From NCBI GenBank assembly GCA_947629715.1, contig CANRET010000002.1, forward strand, positions 29,357 to 93,356: DNA of 64,000 nucleotides. Reading direction: 5' to 3'. Below the pieces are notes generated by a model. That model was not told the origin of the DNA, ran no database searches, and saw only the letters and a program-made list of their open reading frames with translations. The stretch is from an uncultured Akkermansia sp. (lineage in GTDB: Bacteria > Verrucomicrobiota > Verrucomicrobiia > Verrucomicrobiales > Akkermansiaceae). The position numbers and the translations under genes are program-made. Positions 55,701 to 63,200 of this stretch are shown piece by piece (position 1 is the stretch's first letter; the number at the start of each line of letters is the position of its first letter).

Positions 55701-56698
55701 TGGAGCGCACGTTGACCGCCGTGGCAGGCGCGTCCATCTCCACGATCGGACCGGCTCTGGTCGAGGACTTGCACCGCCAGTTGAAGTCCATCCGCAACCG
55801 CACGACGACGATGGCCGGCGAAGCGACCTACGACGGCTACGACAACCTGCCGCTCTGGCACGCCTGGATCAACGGCGAGGGCAATTACCACAAGCTGGAT
55901 TCCGACGGCTATATGCCGGGCTACACGCTCAACAACTGGGGCGGAACGATGGGCGTGGACATCGATGTGACGCCGCAGACTACGCTGGGTCTGGCGATCT
56001 CCGCGATGTACGGCGACCTGAAGCCCGACGCGGCTGACAGCGCAAGCGGGCATCTGGACACCACTTACCTCACCGCCTTCCTGCGCGCGGCGAGCGGGGC
56101 CTGGATCCACACCTTCGTGGTCAGCGGCGGCCTGGCCGACGTGAGTCTGGACCGTACGGTCAATTACGGCACGGGCAGCTACCGCACGAAGGGCGATACC
56201 GACGGCTACGCGGTGGGCGCGATGTATGAGGTGGGCTACACGAAGCTCATGAACAAGGAGGGAACGATGGCGCTGCAGCCGGTGTTCAATGTGGAAATGC
56301 GGCACGCCTCCGTCAAGGGCTACACCGAGACGGGAAGCGACGCCGGTCTCAAGGTGGATGACATCCGGCAGGATGTCGTGACCTTCGGCGCGGGTGCGCG
56401 CATGCAGAGCATCGTGGGCGAGAACGCCTTTAACCGCGCCTCGATCTTTGAGGCCCGCCTGCTCGCCAAGGTCGATGTGGGCGATCGGTCCGGAACGGCC
56501 ATGAACGGCATCATCGGCTGCGCCACCCACGCGGAAGTGGAGAGCGCGGAGGTGGGAGCCGTGGGTCTGGAAGCAGGCGTCGGTCTCTCGGTTCCGCTCG
56601 GCTCGCAGTACGGCAGTCTCTTCCTGGACGGCTCCGTCGAATGGCGCCGTGGATGGACCAGCCTGAACGCCTCGGCCGGCTACAGAATCAACTTCTGA
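40643..56698 (+). CDS. Giant type Va autotransporter (5351 residues)
   Basis: Start ATG 40643 gives the signal peptide MKLHLPTSLRKALLACLAA..., ending near AQVQAE. The passenger is a very long Gly/Ser/Thr/Asn-rich beta-helix with PATR-like motifs (GKTGSGTLTLTGSGDWS). It holds ~105-residue tandem repeats at 42161-42790, W-rich modules (LTWNASRGNLTWQSG near residue 904; WVWSGEDSDHVWNG near 3657), and a block of about 15 VxGGxx modules (residues ~2605-3270). A helical linker (about 4950-5065) precedes the C-terminal 12-stranded barrel (5069-5351) ending in the aromatic YRINF. No catalytic domain was recognised, so it may be an adhesin. The gene ends in a strong terminator and is flanked by inverted elements. 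Confidence 0.93.
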   Translation: MKLHLPTSLRKALLACLAALALPTAGISTTIASASGIAAVFLAANAQVQAEMRFQWGTDERDTDTFSGTVFSREEGGTSGLGSLKLYNEETEQSLTTGTSGESIPKFWNTNGDPLTNTLYIKKVSGDTGEVNIKCDWNDNFRLGGLIVEASDDVSYRIGREVGSVRTKQAIIFQAEEAAGDEQSVTEKTVKMYIGADTNLVGRSVDVNSNSDWHIAKGKMLQFTGNTDSAFTIGENVSVDLSSYGTADGNASVSIEMGLAMSAGSTLTLGDGVDLTVTGAITGTDAFILKSVAQDKSEAFSDWYAGLTGISGDIAAGIGFGKTGSGTLTLTGSGDWSITRSFKVAEGKLEVGAAGSQVNMRLTGNNTLTVNNSAELVVHGAASVEDLGFMRIYGGGSLTADSIERGGHSGTIIVGDAEDASSLGTLTVTTGNTRLYHLAVHGKTEDHQSTVTLASNLSIWNSRDGYAMDVDGGKVTVGGKLYGTNDGQGMGAVRVTNAGALEVTGESALFTNLSVDGGTVTVTHALGVGTEEGSSGSLSITNGGSVTAETIRHTGQGAKSDGSNDNYAAAINVGDADSTGTLTLTGSGDDVIKALTLNVRRSGSTVTVSSGSARFKNLSVDGGSVTVQNFLGIGDEDNGAGSFSITNGGSVTAGYIRCANTTGHAPTMNVGSADSSGTLILNGTGADSGNVLQAMNLNVQGESSAVTVTGATDVYDNMSVSGGTVKLSGSLTVGQKVSVTGGTVSVTGATSANGGMSVSGAIVTLNGGLTSSGTVTVSGGKLELGGTVSASTLRLEGGVLSLGTASSAFGSEALTVSFSLKNDAKFSIGTAGKGSLSALTLNITEDDVDVSKFVEGKYHIWDSGTDTPGNFNVFLSQELTIGRGLLTYNSGTGDLELSEGQQTLTWNASRGNLTWQSGEEGTDQWTNSDETKTEDKYKKFYDGDNVIFEGEGSKNVTLESSVRAWDMTVKNAGWVFDIGGGETLAVSGTLTLEDGADVKFQGEGTLQVSDGHLTQGTVTLTNGSTSHYSGTTFWNEGEETGKVVLDFGSEVTLNAENNLFAALFAGGDANVQRDGAHVGIGRVEVASGTQLRFEGGTGATDGLVRRLVVKDGASVFWKGNGGCNYSFGCSFAEGVEHSVLELNGSGAEGAGATFVWDGGYLEPFFSWDLAWESDSTLLSKGNYFNFGGGGKFVGTGHVLTFSDQSGAGIYVSQNYGAEGIGVLRMTGGMTLIMKDANGSQFGGFLIQLEDGSKFVVQDGETLHIAGLSGTGQIWQNGSNRDANRTLYLDGDIPDQKGVPGLYGYYDSTKGYTFTGSFEADASNTHFFTLFKTGTAVQTVEGNAILQTLDVSGGSFNVTGRLDLVDSQYDIVLNVTGGASVKAGYLRGPAAAGHAGVVHVGAADSSGSLEIGTEGLAFEGDSGNTDIFRAKGLRMQSAGSSVTVHGDTTFYSRLAGSGVYAEYALVIAGGGTATFDGSIDMSAGRRISVESGSTLTVKKSLTMQSGNWIELDGGTVTLGGSLDEGETALSTSGIWFLDQKQNRMTVNGNVTLFGGQTGGAGSGPGDATIEGTQGELTIHGNLQVNADSGTFTVKGGASVTVDGNFAGNANTNGTYFLHGHASGLVIGDNDAEKDDDPTTVTVGTEDDEDDELLQVRQLTVYKNGTLTVHGNLSASWQDSVTNLIEGAVSVANDMVSKGSVNLDGEDASLTVNGVYKGAANSTALGGAIQLTTGAHADLLGGLYSGQVNINGESSVLTVGGTVKVNTFTGKEGTVKLAKDVGATFEVGDGGNTLNMTFDANGERLTKTGGGKLTLSKYKGTENSTGAGQLTVTTGALEITGLADSNSYLASEVIIETGGAAGAAENPNAVLRVGDETVGEKTYTVGTVKFTGDNNAAGNEVTANGSVSVKGDDKLVIETLDLSESNGTLSAAEDATGSITVNAFASGGNSATHGLRVGWGTYKTNVILGDGAGDDLSFAGGLYLANDSIVTLAENASIGWLGGNATASLTTNWNDVGGTIKASEATKELTLTSTTEHIGSGYTIESGVTLKLGEGAKQTFTGSTLEGDIVLDQAGSVLAFKANGTDANTVTGQLSGSGTLQVQGGSSGTALKWNGTTSGYTGTLSFAGTPGGILELQKELEVGNLDTQVRGTINGSGQILKLNYTGSDGSAGNAKTQTLTLGEGVILEKTGAGTFTLNYVDGQGGVKVSGGTLLVNGEGWRVNEVEVANGGTLGAADGNTNIVQGTVNLNGGTLTHRSEASNNTFASVNVAGDGSTITTGTGDGDLTIQELTGDHNLTIAEADGSSKRVVVNTLKDYTGTITGTLNINGSIEGNSSGSMSASKGSKLVVAGGDELSMNGTSDFTATVLELRGTLHMVRGGTGNLNITTLTLGRNATLSYTGTPTESGLIALEIDKIQSALGSLSGATLELDVSNVDQDSRNNGVCLGITGDGNGNADELYHSLFTAKDDFSTNQGGDFELRWGSGEGENERMLYLVMDFTPKGPTEYDPNWGIARSKENRHGPSKTTMDGYVTAYVGKGAYVGKGVLDQLLEKVGSEGAHFFTDAVLSLVGKGTTDDVNLPEGFSFTEHNEKITAIRLTKGATEDTLLSVVGGSVFRGSEAPGPETRNSFIVLKVDDENKANASYHLLVGGSSCVSDTEGGTGDEEGFVGFKGRTHLQVQGGTVDYLVGGNHVTNTFFGFKGDTFISVFDDNGSEVESNVRGGIAGGSVLTWSDDAGTTHRDFNGNTHIFIYTLLNTKSRAEEDGKIVLTPPTISDGTTDGGATGFAAVVGGNVWIDVPSDKVDTSLISPSFVGTTSIFVNLLDGETIEDDTTLDANNGDGRDGEGTFDKAIVGGNYTVPKTLGSTNSTRTSNFLGTTEEGEYATHITIYADEKYHTFTGGINGASRRDSSGAGTTNFTGNTLVELYGGAYTNVVAGGMWFEAPWNGTSEHKGNFTGDSNVEIHDGKFFRVVGGNVSLESNEGSSDKFAGTSSVTIYGGTFGTIDGKDALEQTQVPFVAGGSFYRSPDGTPEHTGTTEYLTELKIYGGTFNDVHLVGGDYVNSYKEGSDTETRGSTIGDDTHGGNTHVVIGQEKEGDAPTDAASPSITGVVVGGSYLTDEGQGGKSTITGSTNVEINDGLILAEAYGPGDGGTYHAHGRVAVVAGSMLIDNGDKPDDAGGHTIEIQGGTNLTINGGTIGGFVVGGSYTSDSMGTNTIKLEGDINIDLNGGTIHGNVIGGHYSENTAYPDNFTLGDVKINVKGSEVLGLIFGGSFRRAESGTADPSGLETHPKQGNIVINLTGGSVAGGVYAAGNHLNTGEDAELHVHTESTTVKVTGDIEFTQYHGVTVDGNTVDYRQFILSGGYQKNILATHDIEDYSTVGYTEGKGDTYGTWAEGAALLHFSNEGDDDSFGNLARFSTNLILQDFDAVEVDEGLRVDLSGSVMRVMHKVAGLDGDKENHDSFIKQGKGDLVLRGLSSWNAQKYNEATGRVGTEEAYEGLIAIEDGHLILNGTGRQSLLGGLRFNMGKDHLVATGLEGDAYLQAQGGLKFTLRGASTDDKVTLKLKGVDTTNPLSEGIYRLASGVDWSSLFGSSIPDDADFSNELLKYFSVLNDDDASLAGMFNPATATGLGNDIKRMFKFERGDGGDLVLRVYLWSDRAWVWSGEDSDHVWNGSAHNFYLDSDEDIEGTDTAYFSEGAYTEGDVFVQNDITVDNIEVRSGSFNFVEHEEGGTLTVKGALKVGTAGDALGEGVTVADRDKITASAGIGLDGENISSIELNIGGQLVLNDVEALGDATKIIMNGGTLAYGELENGRLALGGGALENIQKVEDYTSNKNAVLRIQVGKSASDLASDPSVARGEDEYAVHEELRASDSGDMTGNAGIELGIRRGVIKSGRGVYQFIYTGKIEEENAAGSGSGSTKFDGTLRSREGRLEMVFSSTEESKVDIKANDTGSTQGGRRLLLLSAEDEKAELQLIARNEAKVQVSRGMTGNGTIIIGEDPEEGDDVTGRYILATKDAEGAAELTAQNEGFTGTLDLRGDSATSDVIVKGDTATLGNENSTLKLDGRAIVLDSDVTDATIAVKEVQVAEGTTNYLGGYGTAEKGDADKAITLKASVTGDGTLASAKGGFTHTIDGDMSNFNGTLIAGDSETGSEDATSTWTLTDSGASPLQDDLHLKFGIAGTGSVKVGYALASKDDEPGKVYLEGVIGSKEEGNNGVVLENAMDGTTLVIAGDKNTSTGDLVFNGNEIWLGDDGIEANWAGNTLSGESGSFVLRNGTLGTALTDKDGVALKVDTAASEQGLVTVDVNQTQGSQFDEITINEGGRLRGVEGNITVGSDEGETKVKLVFSKDSLGNVQGAGKASDYLIESTGDLVIKAVNPTAGDLEEGQYYDESDPYPSFVIDFSNEALLKIIMDHRNADIATYLRALSGGTISFEGDAKDALDQLMRTGKYSGLLQGCGFTLDAVGGDFILRGSSTDIYLVLSEENDPGAKQSDPRDVDTTEEAQRLAEKKATLLDEGAELTLQLGADKAGTDVTVNNLVGLSGSTVNATGEGTVELNNSEANPDPMEDDKWLEGVVGQVKPQGQDTEFDGKLKGGEDVTYKKTGEGTLTVGDGTADGGLDIDGTLKLENGDLVVRGADNGKLGVLEFAYGEDSTTKEGLVVDGGKLSVGDITESEENPEDNQVTLKHGGVFEFNGGEGKKGTLDSTTFSGSGALSVADGSQLTLGNDEGGQLNGVGVTLDGDGSVLDVGKGKNAVSELNGTGTLKSNGDDDTHSSELTVSGGTFSGTLGKSDDADSAGTLAVEKNGNFTLKNAKSEAKTGETGSAWDVKLGDGSQLTADVSGSSGDGPLVLGDVNLGEGNMTVDFGDGPMQAGKLEANLKSAESSGTLEFHSDGRVGNGVLDTGLDVSDGLTGSIDRHVKFTGAGNFLKDNNVYVYTDEEGHNNLMVQTSEAQQNKLERALPQANKNVLAGAAMVWDSLKSKSQIASFFDTLSDPNSDYKRLINAVVGQYDDNKVAELERTLTAVAGASISTIGPALVEDLHRQLKSIRNRTTTMAGEATYDGYDNLPLWHAWINGEGNYHKLDSDGYMPGYTLNNWGGTMGVDIDVTPQTTLGLAISAMYGDLKPDAADSASGHLDTTYLTAFLRAASGAWIHTFVVSGGLADVSLDRTVNYGTGSYRTKGDTDGYAVGAMYEVGYTKLMNKEGTMALQPVFNVEMRHASVKGYTETGSDAGLKVDDIRQDVVTFGAGARMQSIVGENAFNRASIFEARLLAKVDVGDRSGTAMNGIIGCATHAEVESAEVGAVGLEAGVGLSVPLGSQYGSLFLDGSVEWRRGWTSLNASAGYRINF
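42161..42772 (+). repeat. Tandem ~315-bp repeats inside the autotransporter passenger
   Basis: Unit 1 starts at 42161 and unit 2 at 42476. Both encode SAxFxNLSVDGGxVTV ... GSxSITNGGSVTAxxIR ... NVGxADSxGTL. A third, diverged unit follows (DNMSVSGGTVKLSG). The period is 105 residues, and the repeats are still similar at DNA level. Confidence 0.8.
48236..48271 (+). repeat. 18-bp perfect tandem duplication in the autotransporter gene
   Basis: GCCTACGTCGGGAAAGGC occurs twice in a row (48236-48253, 48254-48271), encoding AYVGKGAYVGKG. It is in frame, so both forms would be translated. Confidence 0.9.
48457..50480 (+). repeat. VxGGxx-module array in the passenger
   Basis: About 15 modules end in VVGGSV, IAGGSV, VVGGNV, IVGGNY, VVAGGM, VAGGSF, LVGGDY, VVGGSY, VIGGHY or IFGGSF, separated by 30-60 residues containing FxGxTxVxIxGG-like strands. 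This is a second type of beta-helix rung, different from the PATR-like parts on either side. Confidence 0.7.
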
Positions 56699-56713
56699 TT
56701 CATTTTGACACGC

Positions 56714-56763
56714 AAGCGGGCGTATCGCCGGGACTCATCCCCGACGGTGCGCCCGCTTTTTTT
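56714..56763 (+). terminator. Intrinsic terminator of the giant autotransporter gene
   Basis: AAGCGGGCG (56714-56722) pairs with CGCCCGCTT (56750-56758), the loop contains a second nested GC stem (CGCCGGG / CCCGACGG), and a T-run follows (56757-56763). It lies 16 nt after the stop. Confidence 0.88.
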
Positions 56764-56845
56764 CATCCCCGCTCCCCTTCCCTTTCCTCCCCGGAAAAAG
56801 CCCCGAACGCCCGTCGCAAAGCGGACGACGGCCGCTTCCAACCCT

Positions 56846-57152
56846 GCTCACCTCTTTTCAAAAGAGATGTCCAGTATCCTTTTCAAAAAAATTTTTTCCT
56901 CTTGACACAGCCTCCGTCGTCCTTTCCGAAGGACCGGCATTCATCATCAATCCGTTAGCGCCCAAAAACGCCCGAAATCTCTTTTCAAAAGAGATGAGCA
57001 AACAGTGCTTGCGAAGGCTTGAAAATGAAGTATGACACGAAAAAACGCCCCCTCTTTTCGCGAGAAAAGAGAGGAATAGAAAATGCAAAATATGATGATC
57101 ATGAGCGCTTTGTGACTGGCTTAGCTGCTCATCTCTTTTGAAAAGAGATAAA
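56846..57152 (-). repeat. Inverted intergenic element, copy B (four palindromes)
   Basis: Reverse-complement relative of 40250-40560. Palindromes at 56852-56866, 56977-56995, 57052-57071 and 57131-57149 match those of copy A in reversed order. Next to the GH16 gene the palindrome is followed by TAAACT (57149-57154), but the -35 position reads TGCTCA, poorer than TGGACA in copy A. The TGGACA end of this copy faces away from the GH16 gene. Confidence 0.85.
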
Positions 57153-57161
57153 CTGCAAAAA

Positions 57162-57295
57162 CAATGGAGGCGGGGAGATTTCGGTGAGCCGGGATCTCCC
57201 GGCTTCGTTGTCTCGCTCACCCCAAAAACAATCAGTCATGAAACTGCATCTTCCGTCCTCCCTTCGCAGAGCTCTCCTGGCATGCCTTGCTGCGG
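57162..57295 (+). repeat. Shared leader and signal-peptide block, copy 2
   Basis: Counterpart of 40566-40700. The leader hairpin is stronger here (GCCGGG-ATCT-CCCGGC), while the flanks TTTCGGTGA, GGCTT, GTTGTCTC and AATCAGTC-ATG are the same, so stem sequence varies while the structure is kept. Confidence 0.85.
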
Positions 57296-60200
57296 CCGCC
57301 TTACCCGTATCTGTTCCGATCACCATCGGAAGTTCGTTTTGGATCATCTCGGGCGAACGAGCTCAAGCCGGTAGTTGGGATCTTGTCGTTGACGAGGATT
57401 TCAACGGGTCGTACGATAAGGACGTGTGGAAGAGAATCCAGTACGAGACTACTGACCCAACAACTGCGGAATGGCGGAAAAACCAGTCGATAGATGAAGG
57501 ATTAGTGGAATTCAGAGACGTGGGCGGCAATAGTTCAATGACGCTTTGGGGCAAGTACGGAAGTTACACCAATCAGAATAATCAGCAACCAGGGGATGGG
57601 CGTTATGCGTGCGGGGGAGTGTACACCAAGGATCTCTTCACGTTTCAGTACGGCTACGTGGAGGTTCGTGCTCGTTTCGACACGGTGACCGGGTGCTGGC
57701 CGGCCATTTGGTTGCTTCCCAAAAATGGCGCTGGCTGGCCTCGTAATGGGGAAATCGACATCATGGAGCATCTGAACGCGGATAACTTCGTGTACCAAAC
57801 GCTCCACTGGACTGGGGAGAACGGAGGAACGAGTGACGTGTCCACGTCTGCTTCTCCCCACCTTGGTTTAGGGGACGCCCCAGATGGATGGCATACTTAC
57901 GGACTGGAATGGACGGAAGAAGGCATCACTTTCTATGTTGATGGAAAAGCCACCGGAACGCTGTCCTCAAACAGTGAGTTTTGGCCATTCGACGACGCGG
58001 GCAATGAATTCTACCTGATTATTGATCAGCAGATCGGAGGCAGCTGGGTGCAGAGTGGCGGCAAAGCAATTGACGACACAACATTGGGAAATTCCGGGGC
58101 GGCGTTTGATATTGATTATGTAAAAGTCTATTCCTCGAGTGAAAAAAATACGCTGGATGAGCGCACGTGGCAGGCGATTACGGGCACGTGGAAGGAGGGA
58201 GGTGAAGGCAAATGGGCCGAGGGTACGTTCGAATCGGGGCAGAAGGTTATATTTGGCGCGGACGGAGCGGGGACTGTGTCGGTTGACGGCACCGTGCATG
58301 CCGGCAACATGATTGTCCAGGCGAAGAACTACAATTTTTCGGCGAAGGAAGGATCGGCAGATTCCTCAATCGAGGTGGTCGGGACCTTGGACGTACAGGA
58401 GGGCGCCGATGCCACCTTCAACTGTGATTTGAAATTGGGCGGCAATCCCGGTTGCTCTCTGAAAGGATCCGGCACTGTCAATTACGCAGGATCCGGCACA
58501 CTCACCATCAACCGGATCAACCCCTCCGAGTTTACCGGTCAAATTAACATCTCGGGGGGTGGCAAACTCCTGATTTCCACCGATTTTGAGGCAGGCAAGG
58601 GGGCATCCGTCAATCTGACGAACGGGACGCTTGCTTTCGACAACAATAACCTCGCCGGCGGGGGTGCAGGTGCGGATACCGTGTTTTCCGCTGACGTGAC
58701 CGGACTGAGCGCCGTCGAAGCGAAGGGAGGCTTCACTGTAACGCTCACCGGAAATGTGACAGGCGGCGGGGAGCTCGGGATGGGAACATACAATGGGGCG
58801 ATTTATTCGGCATGCCTGATCTTTGATGGCGATGTATCCGGCTTTACCTCGTTTGTCACATCGGAAAATCAGTACAACATATCGCACTACGCCGGCGGGC
58901 ATGCGGCATACACCTTCAACGCCGGTCTGGAGCTAACGGAGGAGACGACCTTTGACATTGCAAAGAACGCCGCGAGTCAGGACGGCTGGATTGAATTGGG
59001 CAGCGAATCCCGCCTCACCGGCAGCGCGAACATCATCAAGAAGGGCGCGGGCGATTTGCGAATCGAAGGCGATACGAGCAGCTACAGCGGAACAATCAAG
59101 CTACAGGCCGGTGGACTCCTGTTGAACAACACGCACGGGCAGAGCATCGACTTGAGCCTTGAGAATGAAGAGTCTGTGGCTCAACTAAACGGTACAGGCA
59201 CGTTGAAGAGCGTGACCTTGGGAGGGAGTGCAGAAAGCGGCGAGTTGCAAATGGGGGCGGATTCGTCGTGGACGCTGGAATCGGTGGCCATGCAGGCGGG
59301 AAAAACATTGACGATCGGTGGAACGGGCGTATGCACTATTGGAGGGTTTACCGGTTCGGGCGGTTATCTGGAAGTAGGAGAAAATGGCACCGTGAAATTA
59401 TCGCAGGCGTTTTCAGAAGGCGCCTTGGGATCGCTTACTCTGGGCGCCGGAGCCAGACTGGTGACGGATTTTCTCAACGGCACGCTCGACCTTGGGACTC
59501 TCTCCGTGGCGGAGGATGGCTCTTCCGTGCTGAGTCTCAACGGTGTGTTAAGTGGACTGAAGTTGAAGGCGACATCGGTGGATGGCACGCTTCATATCGA
59601 ACTGTCGGACGACTTTATTAAGGCCGAGGTGCTCGGAAATAACGGGTATCAACTGTTTGCTGAGAGTAATGGTTCCGGGTGGCAGGGACATGTGGTTTTT
59701 GACAATGAAACCTACGGTTCCCGCCTGGAAATCTCGGGAGACAAGGTGGTGTTTGCTGATCTGGAGGGCTTGTACTGGGCGGGCACCTCGGATAATCATG
59801 TGTGGAAAGCGGATGAGGGTAATCAGGATTGGACAGACGGAAAGGGCGGGGAGCCCGCCGCTTTCACCGACCCGCAGGGTGGGAATGTCGATGTTGTCTT
59901 CGTGCCCGGAGAAGGGGAAGATGTGAGTAAAACCGTGGATCTCCAGGGAGATCTGAACCCGGGAAATGTGACAGTGAGCCAGGGAACCGGCTGGGATTTC
60001 TCCGGAACCGGCAACTTGAATGCCTCGGGCAAAATTACTGTGGGCGGCGGAATTACCCAGGAAGGCGAAGTCGTCTCGGCTGAACTCAAGCTTTCCGGCA
60101 CGGGTACAGTGCACTCCAATGGTCTGTCGCTGGTGGGTGAGGGGACGAAGCTCGTCATTACCTCTGCGCCGAGTGGGAATGGAAAATACATCTTCAAGCA

Positions 60201-63200
60201 CATGGAGCTGGGAGAGGGAACTGAACTGGTGCTGCGAGGATCAAATGCGGCAGATTACAGCCACTGGGAGTGCAATACTGGTAGCAGCAAGACTGGTTCA
60301 TACGTGAGCGGAGCCGGTTCTATCGTGTTGGAGGGAGCGGGAACTTTGACTAATGGGCAGGGAGGCGCGGGCATCCTGTGGGCGTTCTTCGGGAACAGTG
60401 AGGACTTCTATCCGGGGCAGGCCATCGGCAATCTGAAACTTCGCTCGTATGAAGAGCGCGGGACGACTCTCATTATAAACGGGGAGATGGAGAGTGCGAC
60501 CGCGCATGGTATCGGAGTTGTCGAAAATTTGTGGGTAGAGGACGGCAGCTCGTTAGTGATAAAGTGCCGGATGCTTGGCAGAACTACCGATGCTCGCAAT
60601 CATACCTTGTACTTGGCAGGGGAGGGCTCCGGAGATGGGGAGGGCACTGCGGCATTGGTGTTGGGGACAAATGGGGCTGATACCGAGCCGAAAGAAGAGA
60701 GGAGCAATATCTACTGGAATGTTGCGATCGAGGGAAACACGAGCATTGACGTGGGGGTGGCGTCAAGTGATGAAGGGTTCTCCAAATGGACGCTGACGCA
60801 GAAGTTGGACGTGGGAACATATACCCTCACGAAGAAGGGGGCGGGGACCTTGAAGCTGGATGTGGGCAGCACACTTGTCGGCAGTGGGACTGTCATCGTG
60901 AGTGAGGGTCAGCTTGACTTGTCCGGCAATATGACTGAGTTCACAGGTACCGTGCAGGCGGGAGCCGAGGCCGGTAAGACACTTGACTTTGATGACGCCC
61001 ACATAACCGCCGGATCCATCGCAATTGGTTCGGACGGGACGCTTTCCTTCGGCGATGGCACCAACTTTTCGGCGGGTTCCCTCACTCTCTCCGGGAGTTT
61101 TTCAGTCACCGGCGGGGCGGCTCTGACGGGGGATGGCGTGATCAAGGTAGCGGAGAATGGAACTTTGTCACTGGCGGCGGAGACCTACAGCGGCATGCAT
61201 GTTGAACTCCTGGACAACAGCGGCACACAGTTAAGTGGCAGAACTGAAAGCACATTGGTTCTGACAGGCGGCTCCTTTACCGGCAGCGTTGATTCCGTGC
61301 ATGATCGTGGCACCATCCAGGTGACGGGTGCAACGGAAGGAGAGATTTCCATCACCGGGGACACCATGTTGCGCGTGGGCAATGGAGGCTCCTTTACCGG
61401 CACGATTACCCTGGCTGGTGAGAGCGGGCAGAAGCTTGGCGTTTTTGGAACAAACGGTGATCAGCAAGCAGACTACGCCATCACGCTGAATCGCGTGGAA
61501 TCGACTACCGGCGAGGGCATCCTCGTGGCAGGCAAAACGACGGGAGGGGTCACGGTAACAGAAGCCATCGGGCTTTCCGAAGTGTGGGTGGGAGGTCCGT
61601 CAGGCACCAACGTGAGCATAGGAACCCTCACGGCTCAGGGCACGAATCATTCCTTCACGATGGACAATGGTGTGTTCCCGACTCGCTGGCCGAGTCCAAC
61701 TCAAGGAGACGGCGAACCGTGGGCGGGCAACAGCGGGAAGTTGACCATTACCGGCAAGGTGACCGGCTACACGTCATTCACCGCCAAGAAAAAGGGAACG
61801 GACGTGACGGACTGGGATCTCATCTTCCAGGGAGAAGTGGCCATGGGGGATGGGGCGGAGGTCACCATCAACGCCACCAACACCGAGCACGATGGTACAC
61901 CTGGGCAGGACGATCGCTATGCCGCCATTCTGTTTGACACGGGGAGCAGCATCACGGGCAGCGGCAGCATTACCAAGCAGGGACAAGGCGCCCTGGTGTT
62001 GGCCGGAAACATCGCGGCGGACAGCTGGTCGCTGAATGTGCAAGGAGGGAGAGTGGAGCTCGGCAAGAGTGGGCAGTCGGGAGCTGCGCTGGACTATAGT
62101 CTCACGGGACTGAGTATTGCCCAAGGCTCTGTGGTGGAAATCAAGAGTACATGCAATCTGACTCTCACCGGGCAACTGATGGCAGAGGAAGGGACAATCA
62201 AGATGAGCGCTGCCAACAGCAGCCTGACGTTACGCGGCAGCAAGAACATGCTCGGAACGCTGGAGCTGGGGGAAGGAGCAGGCGAGATAACCCTCCGGAT
62301 GGGAGGGAGCGCGGATGGATTTGCACAACTGCAACTCGGCGCATTCACGCTCGGTGGACAAACTTTGAAACTGGAGCTTGAGCAGGACGGATTGGAGGAT
62401 TGGTTTGATGCCGAAAACAACAAATTGCAATTGTTCACAGGCGCTGGCATGGAGAGCTTGTTGGCAGCCATAACCGTAAAAGAATATCAAGTGGGCAGGT
62501 TCACCTGCACTCTGGGGGACGATGGGTATTTGACGATTGCGGTTGATCCCTCGAATACTTGGAGTGACAGCGGTCCGACGATGGAGTGGTCGGCGGAGGA
62601 GCATGTCTGGGGGAGCGAACACAACAGTCAATTTGATCCGAAAGAAGATGTGGTCTTCGCCGGCACGAACACGGAGGGGATCACCGTGACTCTTGGGGAG
62701 GCGATCACGTTGACGAAAGGCATGATCGTGCAGAAAGGGGCGGACGCTGAGCAAAGCTACACCTTTGACATGGGAGAGAATGCGCTGAGTGTTGGCGCTG
62801 ATCTCAACATTAAGAAGGGTATCACAGCAAGCTTCACCGGGAGCGGAGCCATCTCTGTGACCGGTCAAATACGAGTGGGTAGCGAAAGCGGCTCGGCTCA
62901 GCTCACATTTTCCGGCACGGGAGCAGTGAGCTCCAACGGTTTGTCGCTGGTGGGTGAGGGAACGAAGCTCACCATTACCTCTGTGCCGGATAGCGGTGTG
63001 TTCGATTTCAAGCACATGGAGCTGGGAGAGGGAACTGAACTGGTGCTGCAGGGATCCGTGACGGGCAACGACCATTGGACGCGCAATCAAACCGCGTCAT
63101 ACGCGAGCGGAGCCGGTTCCATCGTGTTGAAGGGATCGGGAGTTTTGTATAATCAGCAGGGAGGCTCAGGCATATTGTGGGCATTCTTTGGAAACACAGA

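Noticed and set aside
53822..56530. Antisense open frame of about 900 codons inside the autotransporter gene (minus strand)
   Set aside because: The reverse frame of a GC-rich, low-complexity repeat gene stays open by codon bias; the translation has no domain and is biased in the same way as other antisense frames here.
40250..57152. CRISPR array or attachment sites as an explanation for the repeated palindromes
   Set aside because: The palindromes are few, spaced 75-127 bp with non-unique conserved DNA between them, and no cas, integrase or recombinase gene is in the window.
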